Below are positions 23,835 through 35,300 of a stretch of 64,000 nucleotides of DNA, in pieces. The position numbers were made by a program, and so were the translations under genes. The stretch lies in contig JAKSZU010000029.1 in NCBI GenBank assembly GCA_026018925.1, positions 7,873,006-7,937,005 on the forward strand, in the 5' to 3' direction. The notes below the pieces were generated by a model. It saw only the letters and a program-made list of their open reading frames with translations. It made no database searches and was not told the DNA's origin. Positions within the stretch are counted from its first letter, which is position 1; the number at the start of each line of letters is the position of its first letter. This DNA is from Tupaia tana (Eukaryota > Chordata > Mammalia > Scandentia > Tupaiidae).

Positions 23835-24067
23835 TTTCGGATTTTGCTATAGGGCATGTGTACATGCCATTGGAGAGACACTGAGAACAAGTGAGAAAAT
23901 TAGAAAGCACAATATATTTTCCTCTATTGTCTTCTCAAGATTTTGGGTAGGCATACACACCTACATACATGACTGGCACACTTTTTGAGCCATACAGTCT
24001 GGGACTTGAATCATGCAATTGGCCAAGCAGGATCCAGCAGTTTATGCACTGTGCCACCTGCTGGCCC
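23835..24067 (-). mobile_element. SINE-A, old
   Basis: TTTTGCTATAGGGCATGTGTAC, AGTCTGGGACTTGAATC and head CCACCTGCTGGCCC. The body is diverged. Confidence 0.8.
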
Positions 24068-24096
24068 AGAGTTCTTAAAAACAAATTGTTTCAATG

Positions 24097-24345
24097 ATGC
24101 CAGCAGCTGGTGTGGTGGTTAATACGCTGGACTCCCATATGGGTCACCATGGTTTGAGTTCCAGACATAGTGGTGAAAATTACTCTAGGCACATTTGTGG
24201 GCTTGCCCAAGAGGAGAACGGAGGAGAAGGGATTGCAGTATGGACCTCCCCGAAGAGGTTGATTTCTTACTTTCTCTCTACCTCTGTCTTTCTTTGGTGA
24301 GGACACATGCACTTTATGGCAAACCCCATTCCCAATAAAAATTAT
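24097..24345 (+). mobile_element. SINE-A with SINE-B-like head
   Basis: ATGCCAGCAGCTGGTGTGGTGGTTAATACGC head, GGTTTGAGTTCC B box, then SINE-A body GGAGGAGAAGGGATTGCAG and the end ATGGCAAACCCC. Confidence 0.85.
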
Positions 24346-24594
24346 TTTAAAGTTTATTCTTTTCATCAGTGAAAAAGACAAAGAGAGGGAGAGAGAGATC
24401 CATAGACAGAGAAACAGGCACTCCCAACAGTTTCTCAATAACTTATTTACCCCCAGACTCGGCCAAGTCCCAGATTATGGGTACTTGTATGACTGGCACA
24501 CTCAGGTAGGCCTCCAGATGTGAAATCTAAATCTTCCCATGTGGGATAACTTTGCTATATGTCATGTTTTATCACTCCACCATCATCTAGCTCA
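24346..24594. other. Possible old SINE of another family
   Basis: AAAGTTTATTC, GAAAAAGACAAAGAGAGGGAGAGAGAG, then TTATTTACCCCCAGACTCGGCC and a CCATGTGGGATA-like end. The layout resembles a reverse tRNA-derived SINE (A-rich end, GAGAGA stretch, head at the far side), but it does not match SINE-A or SINE-B. A similar layout is seen at about 26440-26640. Unassigned. Confidence 0.35.
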
Positions 24595-25445
24595 TTCGTT
24601 GTTTTTTGTCTTTTAGAAAATGGTCATTTTAACTGGGTTAAAGTGAAACCTCATTGTAGCTTTGATTTATATTTTGTTGGTAATTAGTGATAGTAAGTAT
24701 TTTTTTACATAATTGGCCCTTATGTGTCTCTTTAGAAATATTTATTCATGTCTTGATTTAACTTTATAAACACGGGTTTTTGTCTTGCTTTGTTTTGTTT
24801 TTTGGGGGGGAATTTTCTGTAGAAATTATTGAGTTTCTTATAAACCCTGAATATTAATCCTTCATTAGATGAACAGATTGAAAATACTTTTAATCTCTCC
24901 TGCAGGATGTCTCTGTACCCTGTTGATTACTTGCTGTGTAGAATTATTTTATTGGCATTTGCTATAATCCCAGTTGTCCCTTTACGCTTTTGATGCCTCT
25001 GATTTTCAGATCTTCTGCAATGTATCTATGCTCGTAACAATACCTGAGGCAATCTCCCTATTTTTTTCTTCTGTATTTTTGTTTTGAGTCTTACATTTAA
25101 ATTCAGTCTGTTTTTTCTTACATAAGCATTCACTATCTCCAGTACCATTTATGAAAGTACTGTTCTGTCTCCAGTGTCTGTCCTTGGCATCATTGTTGAA
25201 AATCAATTGAGTATAAAACTGGAGTTATTTCTATTTCTTTCTCTTCTGTTAAATTTGGATGTGTCTGTTTGTTTTGTTTTTGACATTCCCATGCCATTTT
25301 TGTTCATATAGCTTTGTGGTGTACTTAAAGGCAGGTAGTGCAATTCCTCTAGCTTTTCTTTGTTTGTTGTGTTTCCTTGTCCACTTAGGGTTAGAATTAT
25401 TTCCTCTATAACTGCAATGCCAGGCACAAAAGGCAAATATTACAA
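24595..25445 (-). mobile_element. Old L1 3' region (L1M-type)
   Basis: Reverse-strand L1 phrases: CTTCATTAGATGAACAGATTG, CTTTTTATGCCTCT-like text, TGTCCTTGGCATCATTGTTGAAAATCA, CATATAGCTTTGTGGTGTACTT and GGCAGGTAGTGCAATTCCTCTAGC. Heavily decayed. Confidence 0.75.
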
Positions 25446-25499
25446 GTGTTGCTTATATTTTTTACTAGGATGGATCTAGTAAAAAATAGTGTGTCACTG

Positions 25500-25705
25500 A
25501 CCCAGCAGGTGGTGTAGTGGTTAATGCATTAAAATCCCACAAAGCCAACTGCAGTTTGAGTCCCAGCCCTGGCAACTTGAAAATTATATCAGTTTCATGT
25601 GGCATGGCCATCCTTTCTGGAAGGTGATTTGTCACTTTCCTCCTATCTGTGTTTCTGTCTCTCTCTGCCCAGTGTACATGCCTCATCACAAAAAAATAAA
25701 AGACA
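25500..25705 (+). mobile_element. SINE-A, old, with internal deletion
   Basis: GACCCAGCAGGTGGTGTAGTGG head, GTTTGAGTCCC B box; the GAGAGGAGAATGG block is lost and the text resumes at GTGGCATGGCCATCC. Confidence 0.82.
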
Positions 25706-25849
25706 AAGAAATAGTGGTCAGGGGATAGGAATAATAAGGGGGAGGTTGGTTAAAGGTAAAAAATTACAGGAATGTGTCTAGTATTTCATTGCATAATAGA
25801 GTGAATATAGTTAACAATAATTTACTATATATCTCAAAAAAGTGAAGCA

Positions 25850-26099
25850 ATTTTTTAAAAGAAATGTTTGCTAAAGGGTGTATGCACTCACTGGAAAGAA
25901 ACAGAGAGACAGGAAGTGAGAAATCACACTCCAGGGAGCTGGCCATGCCACAGTGCCTTTTCCTCTGTTCTCCTCTCAAGATTTTGCACATACATGCACA
26001 AGTGCCTGATATGAATTTTAAGCCTCCATATCTGAGACTTAAACTGAAGTAGACCATTTTTTAGTCCAGAATCTTAGCACTACACAACCTGCTGACCCT
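25850..26099 (-). mobile_element. SINE-A, old
   Basis: TTTGCTAAAGGGTGTATGCACTCACTGG, GAAATCACACTCCAGGG, TCTGAGACTTAAACTG and CAACCTGCTGACCC. Confidence 0.83.
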
Positions 26100-26675
26100 A
26101 GTAAAATAATTTTTAATGTTTCCAACACAAATTATAAAATTTGAAGTGGTGTATATGCCAATTAACCTGATTTGATCATTACACATTATATTTTCCTAAA
26201 GAACAATCACACTGAAAGCTATAAATATGTATGATGTATATCTATCAGTTACTTAAAAAGAATATACCCTGAGGAAATTCTGGAAATATGTTAGCTTTAG
26301 GGCAGTACTCACAATTCAAAGTAGGACTGCAGACCACATAATATGAACTAGTGACTTTAATAGAGATTAGTAGATCCCCAGTAGCAAATAGGGTAAAAAT
26401 CATTACAATTCTATACCTATTTCGTACCAATTGCTTTTTTTTCGCTATTTTTTAAGGAGAAAGAGAGAGAGTCACCCTCTCAACAGTCATTTTATCCCAG
26501 TGGTCCTTTAGCCCTGCAGTCAGACATGTTCAGGTTGAACCTGGAGGCAGACCCAGAGCTTTCCTATGTGGCTTCCAGAATTGTGCAGCAGCGTGCAGAG
26601 TTCCTGTGCCCATGAAGTGGGGCCAGGTGTCTCTTGCAAATCCTGTGAATTCAAGTAATCTTCTAATCTGTAGTT
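26100..26675. other. Host intergenic DNA; possible unassigned SINE at 26440-26640
   Basis: Mostly AT-rich unique DNA. 26440-26640 has a GAGAAAGAGAGAGAGTCACCC stretch followed by GC-richer text that may be the other old SINE family noted at 24346-24594. Confidence 0.35.
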
Positions 26676-26691
26676 AGAAAGCTTTAGTACT

Positions 26692-26953
26692 GGAACCAGC
26701 AGTTAGCATAATGGCTATGTCGCTGGACTCCCACGTAGTCGACCGCGGTTCAAGTTCTGGACCCGGTGGCTTAAACCCACACCGGGCGCGTGTGCGTGTG
26801 TGCCCAAGATCCTGAGAGGAGAGTGGAGGAGAAGGGGTTGCAGCGTGGCCATCCCCCTGGGGGGTGATTTCTCGCTTTCTGTCTCTCTGTCTCTGTCTGT
26901 CTGGCGAGCACACACGCCCTATAGCAAAAACCTCTCCCCCCCCCAAAAAAAAG
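26692..26953 (+). mobile_element. SINE-A with TSD, young
   Basis: Complete, CpG-rich (GTAGTCGACCGCGG, CGGGCGCGTGTGCG). The A tail contains a C9 run (CTCTCCCCCCCCC). Target duplication AGAAAGCTTTAGTACT at 26676-26691 and 26954-26969. Confidence 0.96.
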
Positions 26954-26999
26954 AGAAAGCTTTAGTACTTTTACTAGGAATTATTCCAAATTATTTTAC

Positions 27000-27182
27000 T
27001 AAGAATTATATATTTAATTTTATTTATTACTATTGTTATTATTTTAATTTGACATGATCTCCTGAGAGTGATGAAGGGTGGAAGGCGGAGTGAGAAAGCA
27101 AGTTGTCAGTTTGTCAAGTCCAGGACTCATGTGGTTGGCCATGTGGGAGTCCAGCACCTTAACTGCCACCACCTCCAGACAC
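27000..27182 (-). mobile_element. SINE-B
   Basis: AAGAATTATATATTTAATTTTATT tail, TTTAATTTGACATG, GTCCAGGACTCATG and GGAGTCCAGCACCTTAAC; the last head bases are altered (CCTCCAGACACCC). Confidence 0.8.
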
Positions 27183-27206
27183 CCAAAGTTTCAATAAAGA
27201 CAACTT

Positions 27207-28137
27207 ATGTGGTTATATTTATTTTTGTGTTTTTTTTAATTAATTTCTTTTTTATTTATTTTCTTTTATACATTCAATCACATTATTATTTGTCTTACAA
27301 AATGGATATTTCAACAGGTGAACATCTCTCCCCAACACAGTTGACAAAACCACAAAACATCCTCAACAAACAATACCACACCTCCCTGTGACATCAATAC
27401 TTTGCCTCCCTGTTTTTCTTCTAAATGTCCTTTCTCAGATCCTCCTCTTGCACACATACTTTATCTGGTATTTACATCTATATACTGTCTTTCTATATCC
27501 TTTATTGAATTAGTTTCAGTCATAGCAGACACTCAGTATATATTAAGCGGGAACATACAATGCTTCTCCTTCATAGCCTGGCTTGCTTCACTCAGCAGTA
27601 AGTCTTCCATATTCATCCACTTCCTGTCAAAACCAGGGTTTTGTTGTCTTTTAGGGCTGAATAGTATTCCATAGAGTATATGTGCCAGAGTTTTTCTATT
27701 CATTCATCTCTTCGTGGGCATTTGAGTTGTTTCCATGACTTAGCAATTGTGAATAGTGTTGCAATAAACATTGATGTGCAAGCACTTTTCCGATGAAGTA
27801 TTCTTCTGTCCTTTGGGTAGATACTAAGGAGTGGGATTGCTGGATCATATGGTAGTTCTGTTTGTAGATTTTTGAGGAATCTCCAAATTGTTTTCCACAG
27901 TGGCTGGACAAATTTACATTCTCACTGACTGAATGGATTAAAAAACAAAAACCCTCTATCTGTTGCCTACAGGAAACCCACTTCATGGATAAAGACATAC
28001 ATATACTGAAAGTGAAGGGATGGAAAAAGGTTTTCCATGCAAATGGGAACCAAAAAAGAGCTGGAGTTACAATACTAATTTCTGACAAAGTAGGCTTTAA
28101 AACAAAAACTGTTTGAAGAGACAATGTGGTTATATTT
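27207..28137 (-). mobile_element. 5'-inverted (twin-primed) L1 with TSD
   Basis: 27221-27928 reads, on the minus strand, the end of ORF2 and the 3'UTR (marker on the plus strand: GTGGGATTGCTGGATCATATGG, then CAAATTGTTTTCCACAGTGGC). 27929-28123 instead reads on the plus strand the ORF2 endonuclease (WIKKQKPSICCLQETH, KGWKKVFHANGNQKRAGV). The intervening ~3 kb is missing. Perfect 14-bp target duplication ATGTGGTTATATTT at 27207-27220 and 28124-28137 encloses both parts. This is the classic product of twin priming during reverse transcription. Confidence 0.93.
27929..28123 (+). pseudogene. L1 ORF2 endonuclease fragment (inverted 5' part)
   Basis: About 62 codons matching residues 34-95 of the endonuclease at 43104-43832, with the conserved QETH (catalytic Glu) and ILISDK segments. 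It ends at an in-frame stop after KTKTV. Too short to be active. Confidence 0.88.
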
Positions 28138-28189
28138 CTTAAGCAAAACAGTTTTATGAATACTGCATATTTTTACTTAAATAATAATT

Positions 28190-28455
28190 CTGTTTTGTTT
28201 TTGTTTTTGTTTTTGCCATAGAGCCTGGGCTCATAGGACAGAGACAAAGACATGCTGAGAGGGAAAGTGATAAACCCACCCCCCTGGGGGGATGGTTATG
28301 ATTTAAGCCCTTATCCATTCTTTTGGGGAGATTTTGGGGCTCCACACACAGAAGATTCACTGGATTTTCAAGCAGCCAGGTCCAAGACTCCAGGACTCAA
28401 ACCCTAGTGGGCCATGTGGGAGTCCAGCACCTTAACCATGATGACACCTGCTGGT
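28190..28455 (-). mobile_element. SINE-A, old
   Basis: (TTTTTG)n tail, TGCCATAGAGCCTGGGC, CCACCCCCCTGGGGGGATGG, a doubled CAAGACTCCAGGACTC around the B box, and head CACCTGCTGG. Confidence 0.83.
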
Positions 28456-28550
28456 TTACTAACAAATATACCTGAGGGAAAATTTAAAACAGATCATATC
28501 AAAGGGGTGTTGCAGAAACTTTGCATAGCGATACATTTAAACTTTGAACA

Positions 28551-28820
28551 TTTCTTTTTCTTTTTCTTTTTCTTTTTGGATAGCTTTTTTGCTATAGGGC
28601 ATGTGCGCTCACCAGAAAGATCAAGACAGAAAGCGAGAAATCAGCCCCCGGGGTGGGGGGTGGTCACCTCGCGATCTCTTCTCCTCCATTCTCATCTCAG
28701 CATCTTGGGCACGCATGCACACACACCTGGCATGAGTTTAAGCCACCGGGTCCGGGACTCAAACCGTTTTGACTACATGGGAGTTCAGAGACATAACCAT
28801 TACTCCAACTGCTGGTCCCC
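28551..28820 (-). mobile_element. SINE-A with TSD
   Basis: (CTTTTT)n tail, GCTATAGGGCATGTGCGCTC, GGGTCCGGGACTCAAACC, head CTGCTGGTCCC. Target duplication TAAACTTTGAACA at 28538-28550 and 28821-28833. Confidence 0.95.
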
Positions 28821-28833
28821 TAAACTTTGAACA

Positions 28834-29969
28834 GTTTTTAAAAAACATGACTCCTCCAGGAACCCCCATGGACTTGAAAGGATGGTGGTGGTAGCAGTGG
28901 CCCCTGGAGGAGTTAGTGCAGAGGCCAAGGGTGCAAAGCCTGGCAACCAAAACCAAAACCAGGGTTGTTGCACAGCTACCTGAGTTGTCTCCTCCCCCAG
29001 AGCCAGTGCTTAGTGTCAGCTGCTGGGCCCTCTTTCTCTCTCCTATCCTTATCTCTGGTTCCTGATCAGACACCAACCTAGTCCACCACCCCAGAGAAGA
29101 AGAGAACCCTGGGTGCCTACCACCCCTCAGGAGCTGGCATCAGCTCTGGGCATACCAGAGCCTCTGAGAGCAGCTGTGGAGCCTTGGCCCTGGCTGCTCA
29201 CACCACTCCCCCAGAGACAGTCGTTGTGCATGGGCCCTACCCCTGTGTGACAAAAGCGGGTGCCTAGCAGAGTGGCCTAACAGCTCCTAATGGTTGCATT
29301 CATGGACTCAGACTAGTATCTACCTTCCAGGAACAGCAGAGGAGCCAAAAGTGGTGGAGGGAGGGGCAGGATTCCAGTTCAGGTTTTCATCAGCAACTCA
29401 GGGAGGCCCTACTCAGCTTCTACCTGGGTGGTTTTCCTTCAGCACCACCAACAATATTAGCAGCTACACGGGTTCGCAGGAATCGGTGCACAGCAATTCC
29501 GCAATGGCAGTGGCAGCATAGAGACCAGCCTGTTATAGGAAATCCCTTGGAGCCGTGCCCGGTGATCAGCTCCTTACCAGTGCACCTGAGAGTGTTTGGA
29601 GTACTTAAGTGTCCTGTGTGATCAAAGTCTGTACCCCTCAGATGACATGATATGCATCTTGTGATGTGTTTAATAAAGCCAATAATAACCTGCAGTGAGG
29701 ATGTACTGAGTAACCATGTGGGGAAGGTGCAGTGTGCCTTGAAGAACTTCAGCAGGGGGATAATACAGCAGGACTGCCTTGTCTGTGCAGGAACCATAAA
29801 GGCTGCCTGGGTGAATGGATTGAATTAAATAGATCTTGCCCTGAGCACCCCTCAGATTAGTGATCAGATTCCAGTTTTATAGGTTTCCTTGTCTTTTTAA
29901 CATTCTTGGAAAACCAAGATATGAGGATGTGTCTCTGGAAGAACAAAAATGCAAGCATACACAAGCCAG
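28834..29969. other. Unassigned GC-richer block next to the satellite
   Basis: About 1.1 kb with higher GC than its surroundings and an AATAAA (29672-29677). Open frames reach 75 codons forward (29294-29521) and 125 reverse (29420-29797). It looks more like a decayed transcript copy or LTR than random AT-rich host DNA, but I recognise no parent. It lies immediately downstream, in the promoter sense, of the tandem array. Confidence 0.4.
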
Positions 29970-30240
29970 AAATCTAGTTCCCAGTGTCCATGAGGAGGTC
30001 TGCTCAGAGAAGGGCTCAACTCTCCTGCCTGGGAGGAAGAAGCAGAAGGGATTATTAACAAAACAATGGGAGGAGCAGAGCGCCAGAGAAAAACTTTGCC
30101 TTTAAAAAAATCATAAAAAGGAAAAATTACCAAAAATCAAAGATGAGGAGACAGGAGCAGAGAGAGACAGAGACCTCAGAGACACAGAGACAGAGATAGA
30201 AGGCCAGAGGGGCTCCCTACCACACTAGCTTTGCTTGCTG
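29970..30240 (-). repeat. Left edge unit of the satellite, diverged
   Basis: Starts at AAATCTAGTTCCCAGTGTCC and differs from the consensus at many sites (for example GGAGGTCTGCTCAGAGAAGGG, GAAGAAGCAGAAGGGATT, ACAATGGGAGGAGC), whereas interior units differ by only a few bases. This is the expected state of an array edge that escapes homogenisation. Confidence 0.9.
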
Positions 30241-32399
30241 GAGGCTGAATTATGAGTAGAAAATCTTCATTCCGCCTGTGCCCTGAAATATCTAGTTCCC
30301 AGTATCCATGTGGAATCTTCTCAGAGGCTCAACTCTCCTGCCTGGGAGAAAGGAGCAGAAGGGCTTATTAACAATACAAAAGATGGAGCTGAGAGCCAGA
30401 GAGAAATTCTACCTTTAAAAAAATCATAAAAAGGAAAAATTACCAAAAAAAAATGAGGAGACAGGAGCAGAGACAGACAGAGACCTCAGAGACACAGAGA
30501 CAGGGATAGAGGCCAGAGGGGCTCCCTACCACACTAGCTTTGCTTACTGGAGGCTGAATTATGAGTAGAAAATCTTCATTCCGCCTGTGCCCTGAAATAT
30601 CTAGTTCCCAGTATCCATGTGGAATCTTCTCAGAGGCTCAACTCTCCTGCCTGGGAGAAAGGAGCAGAAGGGCTTATTAACAAAACAAAAGATGGAGCTG
30701 AGAGCCAGAGAGAAATTCTACCTTTAAAAAAATCATAAAAAGGAAAAATTACCAAAAAAAAAATGAGGAGACAGGAGCAGAGACAGACAGAGACCTCAGA
30801 GACACAGAGACAGGGATAGAGGCCAGAGGGGCTCCCTACCACACTAGCTTTGCTTGCTGGAGGCTGAATTATGAGTAGAAAATCTTCATTCCGCCTGTGC
30901 CCTGAAATATCTAGTTCCCAGTATCCATGTGGAATCTTCTCAGAGGCTCAACTCTCCTGCCTGGGAGAAAGGAGCAGAAGGGCTTATTAACAAAACAAAA
31001 GATGGAGCTGAGAGCCAGAGAGAAATTCTACCTTTAAAAAAATCATAAAAAGGAAAAATTACCAAAAAAAAAATGAGGAGACAGGAGCAGAGACAGACAG
31101 AGACCTCAGAGACACAGAGACAGGGATAGAGGCCAGAGGGGCTCCCTACCACACTAGCTTTGCTTGCTGGAGGCTGAATTATGAGTAGAAAATCTTCATT
31201 CCGCCTGTGCCCTGAAATATCTAGTTCCCAGTATCCATGTGGAATCTTCTCAGAGGCTCAACTCTCCTGCCTGGGAGAAAGGAGCAGAAGGGCTTATTAA
31301 CAAAACAAAAGATGGACCTGAGAGCCAGAGAGAAATTCTACCTTTAAAAAAATCATAAAAAGGAAAAATTACCAAAAAAAATGAGGAGACAGGAGCAGAG
31401 ACAGACAGAGACCTCAGAGACACAGAGACAGGGATAGAGGCCAGAGGGGCTCCCTACCACACTAGCTTTGCTTGCTGGAGGCTGAATTATGAGTAGAAAA
31501 TCTTCATTCCGCCTGTGCCCTGAAATATCTAGTTCCCAGTATCCATGTGGAATCTGCTCAGAGGCTCAACTCTCCTGCCTGGGAGAAAGGAGCAGAAGGG
31601 CTTATTAACAAAACAAAAGATGGAGCTGAGAGCCAGAGAGAAATTCTACCTTTAAAAAAATCATAAAAAGGAAAAATTACCAAAAAAAATGAGGAGACAG
31701 GAGCAGAGACAGACAGAGACCTCAGAGACACAGAGACAGGGATAGAGGCCAGAGGGGCTCCGTACCACACTAGCTTTGCTTGCTGGAGGCTGAATTATGA
31801 GTTGAAAATCTTCATTCCGCCTGTGCCCTGAAATATCTAGTTCCCAGTATCCATGTGGAATCTTCTCAGAGGCTCAACTCTCCTGCCTGGGAGAAAGGAG
31901 CAGAAGGGCTTATTAACAAAACAAAAGATGGAGCTGAGAGCCAGAGAGAAATTCTACCTTTAAAAAAATCATAAAAAGGAAAAATTACCAAAAAAAAATG
32001 AGGAGACAGGAGCAGAGACAGACAGAGACCTCAGAGACACAGAGACAGGGATAGAGGCCAGAGGGGCTCCCTACCACACTAGCTTTGCTTGCTGGAGGCT
32101 GAATTATGAGTAGAAAATCTTCATTCCGCCTGTGCCCTGAAATATCTAGTTCCCGGTATCCATGTGGAATCTTCTCAGAGGCTCAACTCTCCTGCCTGGG
32201 AGAAAGGAGCAGAAGGGCTTATTAACAAAACAAAAGATGGAGCTGAGAGCCAGAGAGAAATTCTACCTTTAAAAAAATCATAAAAAGGAAAAATTACCCA
32301 AAAAAAATGAGGAGACAGGAGCAGAGACAGACAGAGACCTCAGAGACACAGAGACAGGGATAGAGGCCAGAGGGGCTCCCTACCACACTAGCTTTGCTT

Positions 32400-35300
32400 G
32401 CTGGAGGCTGAATTATGAGTAGAAAATCTTCATTCCGCCTGTGCCCTGAAATATCTAGTTCCCAGTATCCATGTGGAATCTTCTCAGAGGCTCAACTCTC
32501 CTGCCTGGGAGAAAGGAGCAGAAGGGCTTATTAACAAAACAAAAGATGGAGCTGAGAGCCAGAGAGAAATTCTACCTTTAAAAAAATCATAAAAAGGAAA
32601 AAGTACCAAAAAAAAAATGAGGAGACAGGAGCAGAGACAGACAGAGACCTCAGAGACACAGAGACAGGGATAGAGGCCAGAGGGGCTCCCTACCACACTA
32701 GCTTTGCTTGCTGGAGGCTGAATTATGAGTAGAAAATCTTCATTCCGCCTGTGCCCTGAAATATCTTGTTCCCAGTATCCATGTGGAATCTTCTCAGAGG
32801 CTCAACTCTCCTGCCTGGGAGAAAGGAGCAGAAGGGCTTATTAACAAAACAAAAGATGGAGCTGAGAGCCAGAGAGAAATTCTACCTTTAAAAAAATCAT
32901 AAAAAGGAAAAATTACCAAAAAAAAATGAGGAGACAGGAGCAGAGACAGACAGAGACCTCAGAGACACAGGGACAGGGATAGAGGCCAGAGGGGCTCCCT
33001 ACCACACTAGCTTTGCTTGCTGGAGGCTGAATTATGAGTAGAAAATCTTCATTCCGCCTGTGCCCTGAAATATCTAGTTCCCAGTATCCATGTGGAATCT
33101 TCTCAGAGGCTCAACTCTCCTGCCTGGGAGAAAGGAGCAGAAGGGCTTATTAACAAAACAAAAGATGGAGCTGAGAGCCAGAGAGAAATTCTACCTTTAA
33201 AAAAATCATAAAAAGGAAAAATTACCAAAAAAAAATGAGGAGACAGGAGCAGAGACAGACAGAGACCTCAGAGACACAGAGACAGGGATAGAGGCCAGAG
33301 GGGCTCCCTACCACACTAGCTTTGCTTGCTGGAGGCTGAATTATGAGTAGAAAATCTTCATTCCGCCTGTGCCCTGAAATATCTAGTTCCCAGTATCCAT
33401 GTGGAATCTTCTCAGAGGCTCAACTCTCCTGCCTGGGAGAAAGGAGCAGAAGGGCTTATTAACAAAACAAAAGATGGAGCTGAGAGCCAGAGAGAAATTC
33501 TACCTTTAAAAAAATCATAAAAAGGAAAAATTACCAAAAAAAAATGAGGAGACAGGAGCAGAGGACAGACAGAGACCTCAGAGACACAGAGACAGGGATA
33601 GAGGCCAGAGGGGCTCCCTACCACACTAGCTTTGCTTGCTGGAGGCTGAATTATGAGTAGAAAATCTTCATTCCGCCTGTGCCCTGAAATATCTAGTTCC
33701 CAGTATCCATGTGGAATCTTCTCAGAGGCTCAACTCTCCTGCCTGGGAGAAAGGAGCAGAAGGGCTTATTAACAAAACAAAAGATGGAGCTGAGAGCCAG
33801 AGAGAAATTCTACCTTTAAAAAAATCATAAAAAGGAAAAATTACCAAAAAAAAATGAGGAGACAGGAGCAGAGACAGACAGAGACCTCAGAGACACAGGG
33901 ACAGGGATAGAGGCCAGAGGGCCTCCCTACCACACTAGCTTTGCTTGCTGGAGGCTGAATTATGAGTAGAAAATCTTCATTCCGCCTGTGCCCTGAAATA
34001 TCTAGTTCCCAGTATCCATGTGGAATCTTCTCAGAGGCTCAACTCTCCTGCCTGGGAGAAAGGAGCAGAAGGGCTTATTAACAAAACAAAAGATGGAGCT
34101 GAGAGCCAGAGAGAAATTCTACCTTTAAAAAAATCATAAAAAGGAAAAATTACCAAAAAAAAATGAGGAGACAGGAGCAGAGACAGACAGAGACCTCAGA
34201 GACACAGAGACAGGGATAGAGGCCAGAGGGGCTCCCTACCACACTAGCTTTGCTTGCTGGAGGCTGAATTATGAGTCGAAAATCTTCATTCCGCCTGTGC
34301 CCTGAAATATCTAGTTCCCAGTATCCATGTGGAATCTTCTCAGAGGCTCAACTCTCCTGCCTGGGAGAAAGGAGCAGAAGGGCTTATTAACAAAACAAAA
34401 GATGGAGCTGAGAGCCAGAGAGAAATTCTACCTTTAAAAAAATCATAAAAAGGAAAAATTACCAAAAAAAAATGAGGAGACAGGAGCAGAGACAGACAGA
34501 GACCTCAGAGACACAGAGACAGGGATAGAGGCCAGAGGGGCTCCCTACCACACTAGCTTTGCTTGCTGGAGGCTGAATTATGAGTAGAAAATCTTCATTC
34601 CGCCTGTGCCCTGAAATATCTAGTTCCCAGTATCCATGTGGAATCTTCTCAGAGGCTCAACTCTCCTGCCTGGGAGAAAGGAGCAGAAGGGCTTATTAAC
34701 AAAACAAAAGATGGAGCTGAGAGCCAGAGAGAAATTCTACCTTTAAAAAAATCATAAAAAGGAAAAATTACCCAAAAAAAAATGAGGAGACAGGAGCAGA
34801 GACAGACAGAGACCTCAGAGACACAGAGACAGGGATAGAGGCCAGAGGGGCTCCCTACCACACTAGCTTTGCTTGCTGGAGGCTGAATTATGAGTAGAAA
34901 ATCTTCATTCCGCCTGTGCCCTGAAATATCTAGTTCCCAGTATCCATGTGGAATCTTCTCAGAGGCTCAACTCTCCTGCCTGGGAGAAAGGAGCAGAAGG
35001 GCTTATTAACAAAACAAAAGATGGAGCTGAGAGCCAGAGAGAAATTCTACCTTTAAAAAAATCATAAAAAGGAAAAATTACCAAAAAAAAATGAGGAGAC
35101 AGGAGCAGAGACAGACAGAGACCTCAGAGACACAGAGACAGGGATAGAGGCCAGAGGGGCTCCCTACCACACTAGCTTTGCTTGCTAGAGGCTGAATTAT
35201 GAGTAGAAAATCTTCATTCCGCCTGTGCCCTGAAATATCTAGTTCCAAGTATCCATGTGGAATCTTCTCAGAGGCTCAACTCTCCTGCCTGGGAGAAAGG

